In this document: positions 18,008-27,008 of the stretch, piece by piece
Layout: each line of letters opens with the position of its first letter
Position numbering within the stretch: the first letter of the stretch is position 1
DNA from: a bacterium
GTDB taxonomy: Bacteria; Pseudomonadota; Alphaproteobacteria; SP197
DNA length: 64,000 bases
NCBI GenBank assembly: GCA_028821455.1
Contig: JAPPGE010000031.1
Coordinates: 1 to 64,000 of the forward strand
Direction of reading: 5' to 3'
Notes under the pieces: generated by a model
The model's input: the letters and a program-made list of their open reading frames with translations, nothing else
Databases searched by the model: none
What the model was told of the DNA's origin: nothing
Translations under genes and position numbers: made by a program

Positions 18008-19918
18008 CTACGTCATGTTCCCTTGACAGCCCGGCGGACAGGCGATGACAAGAGCCTCCGCGAGATCGGCCAGGTCATCGGGCCAGTAGATCATCGGGCG
18101 CGGTCTTGCCGCACCGAGTGCGCTGTCGGGACGGCAGGCCAGTACCGGCAGGACCCAGCGCCGGGGAAAGGCTCCCAGTCCATCGGCCGCTCCCGTCAGG
18201 GCGCCGGCGATGGCAGCGTTGGTGTCGGTATCCCCTCCCCTCCCTACTGTCGTCACCAGGGTCTCCTCGATCGTGTCGCCCCGTGCGAGGTGGCAGAAGG
18301 CATTCCGGAAGGCAATGAGAACCCACCCCATGTCGTGGCCGTCAAAGGCCTCCGGCCAGATGCCGGCGACAGCGTCATCGAGGCAGTCCGAAATCTCCTG
18401 CGTGGCGCAATGGGCCCGGGCCACGGCGATCATGGCGTTGCGGTCGCCGGACCGCAGTCCCTCGGCGATGGCGGCGGCAAGAACGCCACAGGCGTCGACA
18501 CAGACCGGATGTGGATGGGTCAGCCTTGAATCATCACGGGCCGTCCGGTCCGCGAGACCCGGGTCGCGGGCCCATATGCCGACAGGCGCAATGCGCATGA
18601 GAGATCCGTTGGCCTGGCTCTCCACGCTGGCCGAGGACCGGGCGGCCGCAGCCTTCAGTCCATAGGCAGCGCGAGAGGCGGGGCCGAGTGCCTGGGCAGT
18701 AGTGTTCCCGCAATCGAAGGGACCGGACTGCAGCCACGCGCCGTAGGCGGCAGCGGCCGCCTCCTCGTCATGGCGCCCGGTGCTGACGAGCGTCCTGGCA
18801 AGAGCAATGGCAAGTTCACTGTCATCCGTCGCCTGACCGGCGAGGATGTCCCACTGCCCACCATCCTCGAGGTCACGTACGCCCCCGGGGTAGAGCCGGC
18901 GTATCGTACTCCCTGCCATGAATTCCACCAGTGCGCCCAGGTTGTCGCCGACCACCTGGCCGAAGAGACAACCCCTGGACCGGTCGAGCACGGAGTCACT
19001 CACGGTTGCGGGCCACGCAAGCTCAACCTTCCTCCGTGACGGCTCCTTGCAGCGCCGCGGCGGCCACGAACGGGTGGCCAGTTCACGGGCGGCGGCGGGC
19101 GCCCCGGCGAAACACCACCGGACGTGGCTGACGCCATCCCGGGAGTAGACGGCCTCCCTGCCGGTTTCATCGAGAAGCACGCCGCCGGCACCCCGCAGCA
19201 GCGCGTGGCCGGCAGCATAATCGATGCCCCGTGGCCCACCCAGGGAGAGGGTCGCAACGCCGTCTCCGACCGCCACCCGGGCCAGTCTGTAGGCGATTCC
19301 CGGCAACGCGACGAACCGTGCCGGCGCCACGGCGCGGCCCCATGCAACCGGCTTGACCGCTGCGGTGTGAGCAACGAAGACACGCGCCTTGCCGTCGAGT
19401 TCATCCGCGGCGAGATCGACCGACACTTCGTCACCATTGCGGAGCAGGTTGGCGTGGCCCTCTGCCCAGGCGATGAGATCGCGGCCGCGATCAGGGCTCA
19501 TGGGTGCGCAGACGACGCCGAGCACCGGCACTCCGTCGTCGAGCAAGGCGACCGACACCGAAGAGCCGCGATATCCCTGAAGCCATGCCCACGTGCCGTC
19601 GTGTGGATCCACCAGCCAGCAACGGGATGATCCGTCACCGGGACGGGCCGGTGTTTCCTCCCCCACGAAGCGCGCGGGCAGGAAGGCCGTGAGCCGCATG
19701 GCGAGATGGTTCTCGATCTCGACGTCGACGTCGGCCTTGTCACCGGCGCCACGCGGGCCCCCCGGACGACGCGATTCCCTGACCAGCATGTCTGCAGCTT
19801 CCGAGACCGCGTCGATCACCGGCGCCAGAAGAGACGATACCTGCACCCTTGTTCTCCGGAGTCTTCCTCTCAGGCGAGCATAGCCCATCCGGAGCAACCT
19901 TCTCGGATTGTCTGGCAT
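18008..19918 (-). CDS. Fusion protein: N-terminal inositol monophosphatase-family domain + C-terminal ADP-ribosylglycohydrolase domain
   Basis: GEETPARP, WLVDPHDGTWAW, GIDYAAGHALLRGAGG (IMPase); GCLFGQVVGDNLGALVEF, ATDDSELAIALA, GRGGDTDTNAAIAGALTGA (DraG/ARH); one uninterrupted ORF. Confidence 0.87.
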   Translation of the reverse strand: MPDNPRRLLRMGYARLRGRLRRTRVQVSSLLAPVIDAVSEAADMLVRESRRPGGPRGAGDKADVDVEIENHLAMRLTAFLPARFVGEETPARPGDGSSRCWLVDPHDGTWAWLQGYRGSSVSVALLDDGVPVLGVVCAPMSPDRGRDLIAWAEGHANLLRNGDEVSVDLAADELDGKARVFVAHTAAVKPVAWGRAVAPARFVALPGIAYRLARVAVGDGVATLSLGGPRGIDYAAGHALLRGAGGVLLDETGREAVYSRDGVSHVRWCFAGAPAAARELATRSWPPRRCKEPSRRKVELAWPATVSDSVLDRSRGCLFGQVVGDNLGALVEFMAGSTIRRLYPGGVRDLEDGGQWDILAGQATDDSELAIALARTLVSTGRHDEEAAAAAYGAWLQSGPFDCGNTTAQALGPASRAAYGLKAAAARSSASVESQANGSLMRIAPVGIWARDPGLADRTARDDSRLTHPHPVCVDACGVLAAAIAEGLRSGDRNAMIAVARAHCATQEISDCLDDAVAGIWPEAFDGHDMGWVLIAFRNAFCHLARGDTIEETLVTTVGRGGDTDTNAAIAGALTGAADGLGAFPRRWVLPVLACRPDSALGAARPRPMIYWPDDLADLAEALVIACPPGCQGNMT

Positions 19919-19947
19919 CGATAAGCCGGAGGCGCTATGTCGGGATC

Positions 19948-20751
19948 ATGAACCGGTTTGAAAACAGGGTGGCCCTCGTGACAGGCGCCGCCAACGGCAT
20001 CGGCAGGGCGACGATGGAACGACTGGCGGGCGAAGGCGCCACCGTTGTCGCCGTCGACCATCAGGCCGGCGATCTCGCGGAGGCGGTCGATCCCTTGAAG
20101 GATGCCGGCAGGGACGTGACGGCGGTCGTGGCAGATGTCATGGAGGAATCCGCGATCGAGGCGGCCTTTGCGACTCTCGATGACATGACCGGAGGCAGGC
20201 TCGATGTCTCGATCCACGTCGCCGGAAACTCCATGTTCGGGACCATCGAGGATCTGGCCAGCAGCGACTGGGAACGACTGTGGCGCCTCAACGTACTGTC
20301 GACCGTCATCTGCTGCCGCCTGGCGGTGCGCCGTATGAAGACGACGGGCGGTGGCGCTATCGTCAACATGTCGTCAATCTCCGGCCTTGCCGGTGACCCC
20401 GGGTGGGGCGCCTACAACGCTGCCAAGGCGGCCATCTGGAACCTTACCCAGTGTCTCGCCTGGGAGGTCGGGCGCTACAACATCCGCGCCAATGCGATCT
20501 GTCCCGGTCCCATCGGCACCAGGCGCATGCTGGGAAGCCTCGAGACAGCGCCCGAACAGGCTGCCGCCTATGCCCGGTCGACCCCTCTCGGCCGCATCGG
20601 CACGCCCGAGGAATGTGCCGGCGCCATCTGCTTTCTGGCCAGCGACGATGCCAGCTTCGTCAACTCCACCATGCTCGTCTGCGACGGCGGCCTGACAGGT
20701 GTCACAGGCCAGCCGCGGTTCGACATGGACTCGTACAGCTTCGACGGCTGA
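19948..20751 (+). CDS. SDR family oxidoreductase
   Basis: MNRFENRVALVTGAANGIGRAT, YNAAKAA, CDGGLTG. Confidence 0.87.
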   Translation: MNRFENRVALVTGAANGIGRATMERLAGEGATVVAVDHQAGDLAEAVDPLKDAGRDVTAVVADVMEESAIEAAFATLDDMTGGRLDVSIHVAGNSMFGTIEDLASSDWERLWRLNVLSTVICCRLAVRRMKTTGGGAIVNMSSISGLAGDPGWGAYNAAKAAIWNLTQCLAWEVGRYNIRANAICPGPIGTRRMLGSLETAPEQAAAYARSTPLGRIGTPEECAGAICFLASDDASFVNSTMLVCDGGLTGVTGQPRFDMDSYSFDG

Positions 20752-20754
20752 ACC

Positions 20755-21990
20755 ATGCGCCGCCGCCTTTTTCGTGACTGGCAGGGGGTGCTGAAGGACG
20801 GCTGGCGCAGTCCCCAGATCCTGTTGCTGATCTTCGCCGCATCCATCCCCATCGCCTTCGAGCCCTGGTCGGCGCTCATCAACAACTTCGCCGTCGACGT
20901 GGTGAACTTTACCGGGCTGGAACGCGGCATTCTCGAATCCGTGCGCGAAGTACCCGGGTTCCTTGCCTTCACGGTCGTCTACACGCTGCTGATCTGGCGC
21001 CAGCAGACCTTTGCCATTCTTGCACTCAGCGTCCTGGGCCTGGGAGTCGCTCTCACCGGTCTCTTGCCCACGGTCTGGGGGCTCTATTTCACGACCATGG
21101 TGATGTCGATCGGCTTCCACTATCTGGCGACCATGGAGCAGTCGCTCTCCATGCAATGGACATCGAAGGAAGAGCTGCCGCTGGTGCTGGGACGCATGGC
21201 CGCAGTGGCCGCCGCCGGATCCCTCGTCGCATACGCCTTCGTCTATGTCGCTTTCGAGTTCCTGGATTCGCCCTACTGGCTCGTCTACCTGATTTCCGGA
21301 TCGGCCACTCTGGGACTGGGTCTCTTCTGCTGGACGTTCTTCCCGCGTTTCGGGGAATCCGGCTACCAGACGATGAGGATCGTCCTGCGCCGGCGCTACT
21401 GGCTCTACTACGCGCTGGAGTTCATGTCCGGGGGGCGCCGCCAGATCTTCGTCGGCTTCGCCGCGTTTCTCATGGTCGCCGAGTTCGGCTATCGCCCGGA
21501 GGCCGTCGTCGCCCTGTTTGCGGCCAACCACGTCATCGCCATCTGGCTGGCTCCGCGGGTCGGACGCCTGATCATGCAATGGGGCGAAAGACCGGCGCTG
21601 ATCCTGGAGTACGTCGGACTGATCGGCATCTTTGTCGCCTATGCGTTTGTCGAGGTCGCCTGGATGGCCGCCGCACTCTACATCCTCGATCATCTCTTCT
21701 TCGCCCTTGCCATCGCCATCAAGAGCTACTTCCGCAAGATCGCCGAAACCGGCGACATTGCCTCGACCGCCGGCGTCTCCTTCACGATCAACCATATCGC
21801 AGCGGTGACCATGCCGTGGATGCTGGGCATCATCTGGGTTGCCGATACCGACGGACGCATGACCGTGTTTCTCGTCGGCGCCGGCATGGCCGCCATCTCG
21901 CTCGCCCTTTCCTGCATGATTCCTGTCCGGCCGATGCCCGGCCGGGAAACCATGTTCCAGCGAACCCGGGTCATCCAGCCGGCCGAATAG
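20755..21990 (+). CDS. MFS-like membrane transporter
   Basis: About 12 hydrophobic segments in 411 aa; 3 nt after the preceding SDR stop. Confidence 0.7.
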   Translation: MRRRLFRDWQGVLKDGWRSPQILLLIFAASIPIAFEPWSALINNFAVDVVNFTGLERGILESVREVPGFLAFTVVYTLLIWRQQTFAILALSVLGLGVALTGLLPTVWGLYFTTMVMSIGFHYLATMEQSLSMQWTSKEELPLVLGRMAAVAAAGSLVAYAFVYVAFEFLDSPYWLVYLISGSATLGLGLFCWTFFPRFGESGYQTMRIVLRRRYWLYYALEFMSGGRRQIFVGFAAFLMVAEFGYRPEAVVALFAANHVIAIWLAPRVGRLIMQWGERPALILEYVGLIGIFVAYAFVEVAWMAAALYILDHLFFALAIAIKSYFRKIAETGDIASTAGVSFTINHIAAVTMPWMLGIIWVADTDGRMTVFLVGAGMAAISLALSCMIPVRPMPGRETMFQRTRVIQPAE

Positions 21991-22062
21991 AGCGCCGATT
22001 GGCCTGCGGTCTTCGATGTGTCGTAAGCTCTCGTTCGAAGAACAGCATGGGGACGAACTGCA

Positions 22063-22440
22063 ATGGGCAGCGATGGACGGCCGAAACTCGCGGTGGGGCA
22101 TGTGAGTATCGAGGTGGATGACGTCGATGGTGCCTATGCCTTCTTCGTGCGCCACGGCATGCGCGACATCTTCCGTGGCGACAACTTCGGAGTTCTCGAG
22201 TTGCGCGGCGGAACTCACCTGGTCGTGAGCCAAGCCCGCCAGGCGGTGGAACCCGGCACCGGAGCGCCCTTCGATCTCATGGTCGACGACATCGACGCGG
22301 CGCACGATGACTTCACAGCCGCCGGTGTCGCCGCCACGGACATAGAACGCGGGCGCATACACGACACCTTCCACATCGACGGACCCGGCGGCTACCGGTT
22401 TGCGGTCACCTCATCCCATGCCGGTGACCGGGTGGTCTGA
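22063..22440 (+). CDS. VOC (glyoxalase-like) family protein
   Basis: LAVGHVSIEVDDVDGAYAFFVRHGM, LMVDDIDAAHDDFTAAGV, DGPGGYRFAV. Confidence 0.75.
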   Translation: MGSDGRPKLAVGHVSIEVDDVDGAYAFFVRHGMRDIFRGDNFGVLELRGGTHLVVSQARQAVEPGTGAPFDLMVDDIDAAHDDFTAAGVAATDIERGRIHDTFHIDGPGGYRFAVTSSHAGDRVV

Positions 22441-22572
22441 TACTGGGACTTCCCGCCAGGGGAGCATGTGGATGGATCAGCTTGAACGGCATCGGGAGCA
22501 TGATCATAGTCGCCGCCGAAGGCGGAAGAGTCCTGCGCTCACGCCGACTTTCCGAAGTTGAGGTCGTGGACC

Positions 22573-23175
22573 ATGGCACACGCAGCACCGGCAGTCCGGT
22601 CACCTGCCGAACCGGCGACAGTGGACAAGCACTACATCACCGCCGAATCCCTGCTTGAGGATTCCTTCCGCCTGGGCATGCAGATCCTCGACAGCGGCTT
22701 CCGTCCAACCTTCATTGTCGGCGTATGGCGTGGAGGATCGCCCGTAGGCATTGCCGTGCAGGAATTGCTCGATTTCTTCGGTGTGGAGACCGACCACATC
22801 GCCATCCGCACGTCCTTTTACCGGTCCATAGCGCAGAAGCACGAGAAGGTTCGGGTGCACGGCATGCAGTACATCATTGACAATGTGAATGCCGATCAGG
22901 GTCTGCTCATCGTCGATGACGTCTTCGACACCGGCCTCAGCATCGATGCGGTCATCTCCCATCTTCGCCGCAAGGCCCGCCGCAACACTCCTGACGACAC
23001 GCGCATCGCCACGGTCTACTACAAGCCGGACAGCAACCGCACCGGCCGAGTGCCGGACTACTACATCCACAAGACCGAGAGCTGGCTGGTCTTCCCCCAT
23101 GAACTCCACGGTCTGAGCCGCGACGAGATCCTCCATCACAAGCTTGGCATCGCCGCCTTCGCCGACAGGATCTGA
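22573..23175 (+). CDS. Phosphoribosyltransferase family protein
   Basis: PRPP motif LLIVDDVFDTGLS; GVWRGGSPVGIAV. Confidence 0.82.
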   Translation: MAHAAPAVRSPAEPATVDKHYITAESLLEDSFRLGMQILDSGFRPTFIVGVWRGGSPVGIAVQELLDFFGVETDHIAIRTSFYRSIAQKHEKVRVHGMQYIIDNVNADQGLLIVDDVFDTGLSIDAVISHLRRKARRNTPDDTRIATVYYKPDSNRTGRVPDYYIHKTESWLVFPHELHGLSRDEILHHKLGIAAFADRI

Positions 23176-23325
23176 CCGCTGAGGCGGCGCCAGTCCGTGC
23201 CTTCGCCGGGGGGTTGCGGATACTAGGCCGCTCAGATCGGCAATCCCGTGAAATGTCGACTGCGATACTCAGTAAAGTTTGGCCCCCACCACTCATCGAC
23301 ACTGACGCCGATTTCTGCGTCGCTC

Positions 23326-25581
23326 CTAATCTCCGTAAATGTAGGACGGCAGCCACAGCGCGAGCTGCGGGAAGATGAAGATCAGCGTGAGGCCGATCAG
23401 CTGAATGACCATGAACTGCATCATGCCGTAGTAGATGTCCTTGAGATCCCACTCGGGCACCACGCCCTTGAGGAAATAGGCGGAAAGGGCGACTGGCGGA
23501 CTGAGCCAGGCCGTCTGCAGGTTGACGGCGACCAGGATGCCGAACCAGGTCAGGCTGATGCCGATCTTGTCCAGCGCCGGGATCAGGATCGGAATGATGA
23601 TGAGAACGATCGGCACCCACTCGAGCGGCCATCCCAGGAGAAAGATCAGCGCCATGATGATGATGAGTATCAGCGTCGCGGAAAGATCCCACGTGAGCAG
23701 CAACTCGGTGAGCATGGTCGGAGTGCCAAGCCTGGAGAAGACGGCGCCAAAGAAGTTGGACGCCGCGACCAGGAACATGATGAGGACCGTGATCTCGAGT
23801 GTCTTGACCAGCGCATTGAACAGTGACTTGCTCGAAATCTTTCCGTAGGCGGCCGACAGCACGAGGGCGCCGAATGCGCCGCATCCTGCCCCCTCGGCAG
23901 GAGTCGCCCAGCCGAAGAGTATCGAGCCAAGCGCAAATGCCACCAGGGCCGACGGCGGTACGAGTCCCATGAAAAACTCGTACCAGAGGTCCGAGAAATA
24001 GAATCCTGCGGGTTTGGTGTGGCGGATCGCGACCGCACCCAGGTACATGAAGCCCATCCAGCCAAGCGGAATGACCGCCCAGGACAGTGGGAAGAGACCC
24101 GACAGTTCTCCGGCAAGCGCCAGGACCACCAGGATGAAGAATATGCCGATGGACCCCAGCACCGTGACCGCTTCGAGCCAGTAGTACGGCGATGTCTTGG
24201 GCTGCGCTGCCGGTGGAAGTGTGGGTCCCAGCGTCGGGTCCAGCCAGCAGCGGAACAGCGCATAGGCTGCATAGAGGCCGGCAAGCAGGATGCCGGGGAC
24301 AATCGCCGCCGCGAACAGGTCAGTGACGGGAACTTCCAAAACGGGCCCCATCACCACAAGCATGATCGACGGCGGGATGAGAATGCCCAGTGTGCCGCCG
24401 GCCGTGATCGTCCCGGCTGCGAGTCGCACGTTGTAGCCGGACCTGTTCATGGTCTTGGCCGCCATAATGCCGAGAATGGTCACCGAGGCTCCGACGATGC
24501 CGGTCGCTGCGGCAAAGATCGTCGACACGAACATGACCGCCAGGTAGAGGGCGCCGCGTGTCCGCGACAACATGAGCTGCACGGCGGCGAACAGCCTCTC
24601 CATGAGGCCCGCCTGTTCCATCAGAATGCCCATGAACACGAAGAGCGGGACCGCAGCCAGGGTCTGCTCGAGCATGACGTTGTTGAACTGGAACGTCTGC
24701 AGATAGAAGACCAGCTTGCCGCCGAATCCCCAGGCACCGAACGTGAAACCGAGGAAGACGAGGGTGAACGAGATCGGAAACCCGACGAAGATCGCGAACA
24801 GCATGACACCGATCATGATCACCCCGATCCATTCGGGGGCGATGCCGGAAAGTCCGGTGCCGGAAATCACACTCGACCAGAACTCCCCGACCGGCACGGT
24901 CTGCGGTGCGAAGGTCCCCAGGAAGAGCACGGCCAGCAGAACAACATAGACAGGCATGCCAATCAGAAATCGGCGTTGTCGCGCCGGGCCCATGTTGTGG
25001 AGAGACTTGAGAAACTCGGAGATCCCCTGAAGGATCAGGAAGAAGGCGCCTAGCGGCATGGCTGTCCGCGCCGGTGCCAGCGGAGCCATCATCGTCGTGT
25101 CCATGGACCGCTCGCCGCTGATCCAGGCACCGGCCGTGTAGTCCGCCGACACCCAGAAGAAAAACAGCATGGCCGGAAAATAGAATGCGAGGTAGAGCAG
25201 GGCATCGACAGTCGCCTGGGTCCGGACCGGCCAGTGGCGATAGAGAAAGTCGGCGCGAATGTGAACGCCGCGCATCAGGGCATATCCAGCGCCCAGCATG
25301 AACAGTGCGCCGGCGAACATCCGGCTCACTTCGTAGGCCCACAGGGTCGGTGCAATGAACAACTTGCGCGCGACGACCTCATAGACCATGGCAAAGATGA
25401 CGGGCAGCAGCAGCAGGCAGGTGATGCGGCCAACCCAGAGATTCATGACATCGATGTGACGCACGACCGTGCGCATCCACGGCGTCATGTCCTCAGGCGT
25501 CTGTCCGGGTGTTCCGGAACGCCGCTCGGCGATCAGTTCATCCGTAATGTCCAGGCTGTCGGAATGATTCTTGTCAACCAT
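23326..25581 (-). CDS. TRAP transporter with small (DctQ) and large (DctM) permease fused
   Basis: N-terminal about 4-TM DctQ-like region followed by PLFVFMGILMEQAGL, GTLGILIPPSIMLVVMG, LGWPLEWVPIVLIIIPIL typical of DctM. Confidence 0.85.
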   Translation of the reverse strand: MVDKNHSDSLDITDELIAERRSGTPGQTPEDMTPWMRTVVRHIDVMNLWVGRITCLLLLPVIFAMVYEVVARKLFIAPTLWAYEVSRMFAGALFMLGAGYALMRGVHIRADFLYRHWPVRTQATVDALLYLAFYFPAMLFFFWVSADYTAGAWISGERSMDTTMMAPLAPARTAMPLGAFFLILQGISEFLKSLHNMGPARQRRFLIGMPVYVVLLAVLFLGTFAPQTVPVGEFWSSVISGTGLSGIAPEWIGVIMIGVMLFAIFVGFPISFTLVFLGFTFGAWGFGGKLVFYLQTFQFNNVMLEQTLAAVPLFVFMGILMEQAGLMERLFAAVQLMLSRTRGALYLAVMFVSTIFAAATGIVGASVTILGIMAAKTMNRSGYNVRLAAGTITAGGTLGILIPPSIMLVVMGPVLEVPVTDLFAAAIVPGILLAGLYAAYALFRCWLDPTLGPTLPPAAQPKTSPYYWLEAVTVLGSIGIFFILVVLALAGELSGLFPLSWAVIPLGWMGFMYLGAVAIRHTKPAGFYFSDLWYEFFMGLVPPSALVAFALGSILFGWATPAEGAGCGAFGALVLSAAYGKISSKSLFNALVKTLEITVLIMFLVAASNFFGAVFSRLGTPTMLTELLLTWDLSATLILIIIMALIFLLGWPLEWVPIVLIIIPILIPALDKIGISLTWFGILVAVNLQTAWLSPPVALSAYFLKGVVPEWDLKDIYYGMMQFMVIQLIGLTLIFIFPQLALWLPSYIYGD

Positions 25582-25647
25582 CGCGCCACTCCCTCCCGAC
25601 CGCGTGGACTGCGCCCGCTGCCTATTGTGGCATAAGGATGGACGCGA

Positions 25648-25678
25648 CATCCGGTCGCGGTGACACCGCGACCGGATG
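25648..25678. repeat. Perfect inverted repeat CATCCGGTCGCGGTG-A-CACCGCGACCGGATG
   Basis: 15-bp arms around a 1-nt centre, read directly; between dctP-like stop and dctQM start. Confidence 0.8.
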
Positions 25679-25693
25679 CTCCTCAGACAGATT

Positions 25694-26803
25694 CTACTTC
25701 AAACTGTCTGCAAATGCCTTGCCAAGGCTTGCATTCGACGCCTGGGCTCCTGCCCAGAATGGAACAGCAATTGCAGCAAAGTCCTTCTGGCTCTGCCAAA
25801 CCTCGGCAAAGAACGCGTTCTCCTCGGCGTTCTTTTCAAGACTCGCCCTGGCAGCGTTCATGTACTCGGGGAAATAGTCGGCAGGGGTGTCGTGAAGAAT
25901 CACGCCATGGTTTTCGACCAGGTCCTTCAGCGCCTTGCCGTTCTCGTAGATCCGATACGACATTGCCTTTGAAAGTGACGCGTTTGCCGCTACTTCCAGC
26001 GCTTTCTTCTGATGATCTGTCAATGAGTCATAAACATCGCCATTGATGTAGATATCCGCATTGACAACCACCTGGTGCAGACCCTGCAGGTAGTAGTGCT
26101 TGAGGACTTTCTGGAATCCGAACACGGAATCAGGCTTCGGGCAGCACCATTCCGCGGCATCGATGGTGCCGGCCTCGAGTGCGGGAAGGATGTCGCCACC
26201 CCCCATGGCCACGGACGCCACGCCGATGTCCTTGTACGTCTGGCCGGGAATTCCCGGGGGCGTACGGAACCGGTACTTGCGGAAATCATCCATCGAATTG
26301 ATCGGTTCCTTGAACCAACCGAGAGCCTCGGGCCCCACGGGCTGCAACATGAAACCCTTGACGTTGACTCCCATCTCGTCCCAGAGACGATCATAGAGTT
26401 CCCTGCCGCCGCCGAACTGGAACCAGCTCAGGAAGGCGATGTTGTCGATTCCGACCCCTGCCCCGGCCACCGGTGAGCCGAACAGCATGGCGGCCGGATG
26501 CTTGCCGGACCAGTAGTGGGTCCACGCGAAACCGCCCTCGATCAGGCCCGCATCCACGGCGTCCAGTGTCTCCTTGACGCCCACGACAGCACCTGCCGGG
26601 AGGACCTCGATGATCACTTCGCCGTTGGTCAGGGCGGCAACATCCGCGCCGAAGTCCTTCAGCATGACGACTTCGTCGGCCGTGGCCGGAATCACCGACT
26701 GAACGCGGATCGTTGTCTGTGCGACCGCAGTGGTTGCGCACAGGACTGCGGCAAGCGAAACGGCCGCAGCCGCTGCTCCTGCCTTTCCTTTCATGTCGAA
26801 CAT
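25694..26803 (-). CDS. TRAP transporter substrate-binding protein (DctP/TtxP-like)
   Basis: Signal-peptide-like N-terminus, GWFKEPINSMDDFRKYRFRTPPGIPGQTYKDIGV, DAAEWCCP. Confidence 0.87.
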   Translation of the reverse strand: MFDMKGKAGAAAAAVSLAAVLCATTAVAQTTIRVQSVIPATADEVVMLKDFGADVAALTNGEVIIEVLPAGAVVGVKETLDAVDAGLIEGGFAWTHYWSGKHPAAMLFGSPVAGAGVGIDNIAFLSWFQFGGGRELYDRLWDEMGVNVKGFMLQPVGPEALGWFKEPINSMDDFRKYRFRTPPGIPGQTYKDIGVASVAMGGGDILPALEAGTIDAAEWCCPKPDSVFGFQKVLKHYYLQGLHQVVVNADIYINGDVYDSLTDHQKKALEVAANASLSKAMSYRIYENGKALKDLVENHGVILHDTPADYFPEYMNAARASLEKNAEENAFFAEVWQSQKDFAAIAVPFWAGAQASNASLGKAFADSLK

Positions 26804-27008
26804 TCAACTGCTCCCCTATGGTTGGTGCCTTCTTCTTGCGTGTTGCGCCGGCTGCGAAGGCGAAGGAGCCGGTGCATACAGTCGCCCGGAGTCGTTTCCA
26901 GCAAATTCGCCAGGAACGTCTCCGGCCGGTGTTCTGTGAGCGCGGTCGCGCGGTCCCGCCCGCATCGTGACGAGTCGAAGGCAAGCGGTGCGGAGCTGAC
27001 GTGGCCGT

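Noticed and set aside
20374-22374. 666-aa minus-strand ORF
   Set aside because: Low-complexity charged shadow ORF antisense to the MFS and VOC genes.
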